Origin: Candidatus Aminicenantota bacterium | Lineage (GTDB): Bacteria; Acidobacteriota; Aminicenantia; UBA2199 | Assembly: GCA_030671465.1 (NCBI GenBank) | Contig: DAOVIP010000114.1 | Span: forward strand, 1 to 6,623 | Direction: 5' to 3' | DNA length: 6,623 nucleotides | Shown: positions 5,750 through 6,623 of the stretch, one piece after another | How positions within the stretch are numbered: position 1 is the stretch's first letter | How the letters are laid out: each line of letters begins with the position of its first letter | The notes under the pieces: generated by a model | Database searches by the model: none | What the model was told of the DNA's origin: nothing | Seen by the model: only the letters and a program-made list of their open reading frames with translations | Made by a program: the position numbers and the translations under genes

Positions 5750-5777
5750 TCAAGTTCCGTAAAAAAGGACGATGCCT

Positions 5778-5790
5778 TGTTTAGTAAACA
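5778..5790. promoter_or_regulatory. Perfect dyad upstream of the alpha/beta hydrolase (possible operator)
   Basis: TGTTTA, central G, TAAACA is a 13-base perfect palindrome. It extends to 5775-5793 with CC/GG pairs and one T-G pair. It ends 38 bases before the hydrolase ATG, a typical place for a repressor site. The one-base centre is better suited to protein binding on DNA than to an RNA hairpin. No clear -35/-10 pair was found next to it, so its role is inferred from symmetry and position. Confidence 0.45.
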
Positions 5791-5815
5791 GGGAATGTTA
5801 CTGAGAATAACGAAT

Positions 5816-5821
5816 AGGAGG
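5816..5821 (+). promoter_or_regulatory. Shine-Dalgarno of the alpha/beta hydrolase gene
   Basis: AGGAGG followed by 7 bases and ATG 5829. A second in-frame ATG at 5835 is 13 bases away, so 5829 is the better start. Confidence 0.75.
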
Positions 5822-5828
5822 CGTGGAT

Positions 5829-6623
5829 ATGTCAATGCGATGTGTGATCATTGTTTTTATTATCATCTTCGGAACCACTTTTCTGGTGAGTGTCTCTCTG
5901 CCTACTATAGGAGGAGAAGGTTCCCCCCAATTTACCTTCACAACACAGGAGGTGGATTTCACAGACGGTTCCACTCTGATTAAAGGAACATTATTCAGAC
6001 CTGATACTAATGAGACGGCTCCCGGAGTTGTCATTCTGGGCGGTTCAGAAAGAAGTGCCCGGAATTCTTATAAAAAAAATATAGCCAGGGATTTTGTAGT
6101 GAACGGGATGGCAGCTCTGATTTACGATAGCCCCGGAACCGGGAGTTCTACGGGAAATGCATTTCTTCAGACCAAAGACGATCGCGTACAAGAGGCCCTT
6201 TCTGCCATGCGTTTCCTTTGCATACAACCTGGTATCAGCCCAAATGAGGTGGGAATATGGGGTTTAAGTGAAGGAGCCAACATCGCCCTTCTCGCTGCCG
6301 TAAAGGATAAAGCCGTTGCCTTCAGTATACCCGTATCCAGTGCCTTAGGTGTATCTCCCTTAGAGATCTCTCGTTTTCGTATTGAGATGACCGGTCACAA
6401 ACAGGGTCTCACTCAAGATGATATCCAGAAGGCTCTGGTCTTGGAAGAGATACTTTATGAGCTTTTGGCCAGGGTAGAAATGGCCGAGTGGCGACTTATA
6501 ATGAAAAAAGTACAGCGATGGAAAGATGAACCATGGGATGAATTGATTGATTCAGTGAGTCGATCCAGACAAGCCCAGTCTCAAGAGGAAAAGCAGAACA
6601 TCCAAAAAACTCTCAACCGAGCC
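5829..6623 (+). CDS. Exported alpha/beta hydrolase, 3' end beyond the window
   Basis: The first 265 codons of a hydrolase with the alpha/beta fold; the frame is open to the last base. Residues 5-24 are strongly hydrophobic and act as a signal peptide or anchor. The core follows: a strand with EVDFTDGSTLIKGTLFRP (41-58), the oxyanion-type turn VVILGGSE (67-74), YDSPGTGSSTG (99-109), and the nucleophile elbow GLSEG (145-149) with Ser147. After a strand (AFSIPVSSALGVSP, 164-177) comes a long, charged helical region from about 178, likely a lid inserted before the acid and histidine of the triad, which would lie outside the window. This layout matches secreted esterase-like hydrolases of the dienelactone/acyl-thioesterase-like group; the substrate cannot be told. 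The gene follows repeat copy 3 and its own dyad, so it may be controlled separately from the serine hydrolase. Confidence 0.85.
   Translation, partial: MSMRCVIIVFIIIFGTTFLVSVSLPTIGGEGSPQFTFTTQEVDFTDGSTLIKGTLFRPDTNETAPGVVILGGSERSARNSYKKNIARDFVVNGMAALIYDSPGTGSSTGNAFLQTKDDRVQEALSAMRFLCIQPGISPNEVGIWGLSEGANIALLAAVKDKAVAFSIPVSSALGVSPLEISRFRIEMTGHKQGLTQDDIQKALVLEEILYELLARVEMAEWRLIMKKVQRWKDEPWDELIDSVSRSRQAQSQEEKQNIQKTLNRA

Larger units (their letters stand above)
5474..5828. other. Spacer between the two hydrolase genes (355 bases)
   Basis: No intact gene is visible. It contains repeat copy 3 (from 5542), a tandem 8-mer (5643-5658), a broken minus-strand reading frame (5657-5749) that also covers a 7-bp hairpin (5697-5717), a perfect dyad (5778-5790) and the ribosome binding site of the next gene. 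A 23-codon frame from ATG 5528 runs through repeat copy 3 but has only a distant AGG upstream and is not called as a gene. I see no strong terminator after the serine hydrolase. Confidence 0.5.

Noticed and set aside
5777..5983. 68-codon plus-strand frame overlapping the alpha/beta hydrolase start
   Set aside because: It is out of frame with a well-supported hydrolase gene and its composition (Arg/His/Tyr rich) looks like an off-frame translation.

Overview
The window looks like chromosomal DNA from an anaerobic, probably Gram-negative-type bacterium. Evidence is a Mrp/Mnh sodium-proton antiporter operon, a formate-tetrahydrofolate ligase gene, and several exported proteins of the serine-hydrolase and alpha/beta-hydrolase types. 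No rRNA or other phylogenetic marker is present, so lineage cannot be fixed; a sulfate-reducer-like or candidate-phylum anaerobe is only a guess. fhs is visibly more GC-rich than the 344-residue gene, the serine hydrolase gene and the spacers.

Left part (1-890): mrpE is read leftward from a TTG start with a good Shine-Dalgarno. The next gene starts as mrpF would, overlapping the mrpE stop by one base, but after about 17 codons the sequence stops looking like MrpF. A shifted frame instead resembles a small phage-type protein, so the operon appears broken or joined to foreign DNA near the window edge. The spacer up to fhs holds two divergent, near-consensus sigma-70 promoters.

Centre (913-2565): fhs is complete (550 residues from ATG 913). 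It keeps the P-loop and overall family layout but differs at several normally near-invariant positions, including Tyr in place of the folate-stacking Trp. It may be a diverged paralogue.

Right part (2566-6623): an accessory stretch with three genes for exported proteins. These are an unrecognised 344-residue protein (minus strand), a class C beta-lactamase-like serine hydrolase fused to C-terminal TPRs, and the first 265 codons of an alpha/beta hydrolase that runs off the window. A dispersed direct repeat (core about 40 bp, three copies, same orientation) sits at each gene boundary: just after fhs, between the 344-residue gene and the serine hydrolase, and between the two hydrolases. The last copy merges into a longer stretch with a stop-riddled minus-strand reading frame, as if it were the fullest remnant of a decayed element. 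Each hydrolase gene has a perfect dyad upstream (3940-3956 and 5778-5790) that could be an operator.

The most unusual features are the boundary repeat family, the divergent Fhs, and the interrupted mrp operon. No known defence, CRISPR or integron system was found.
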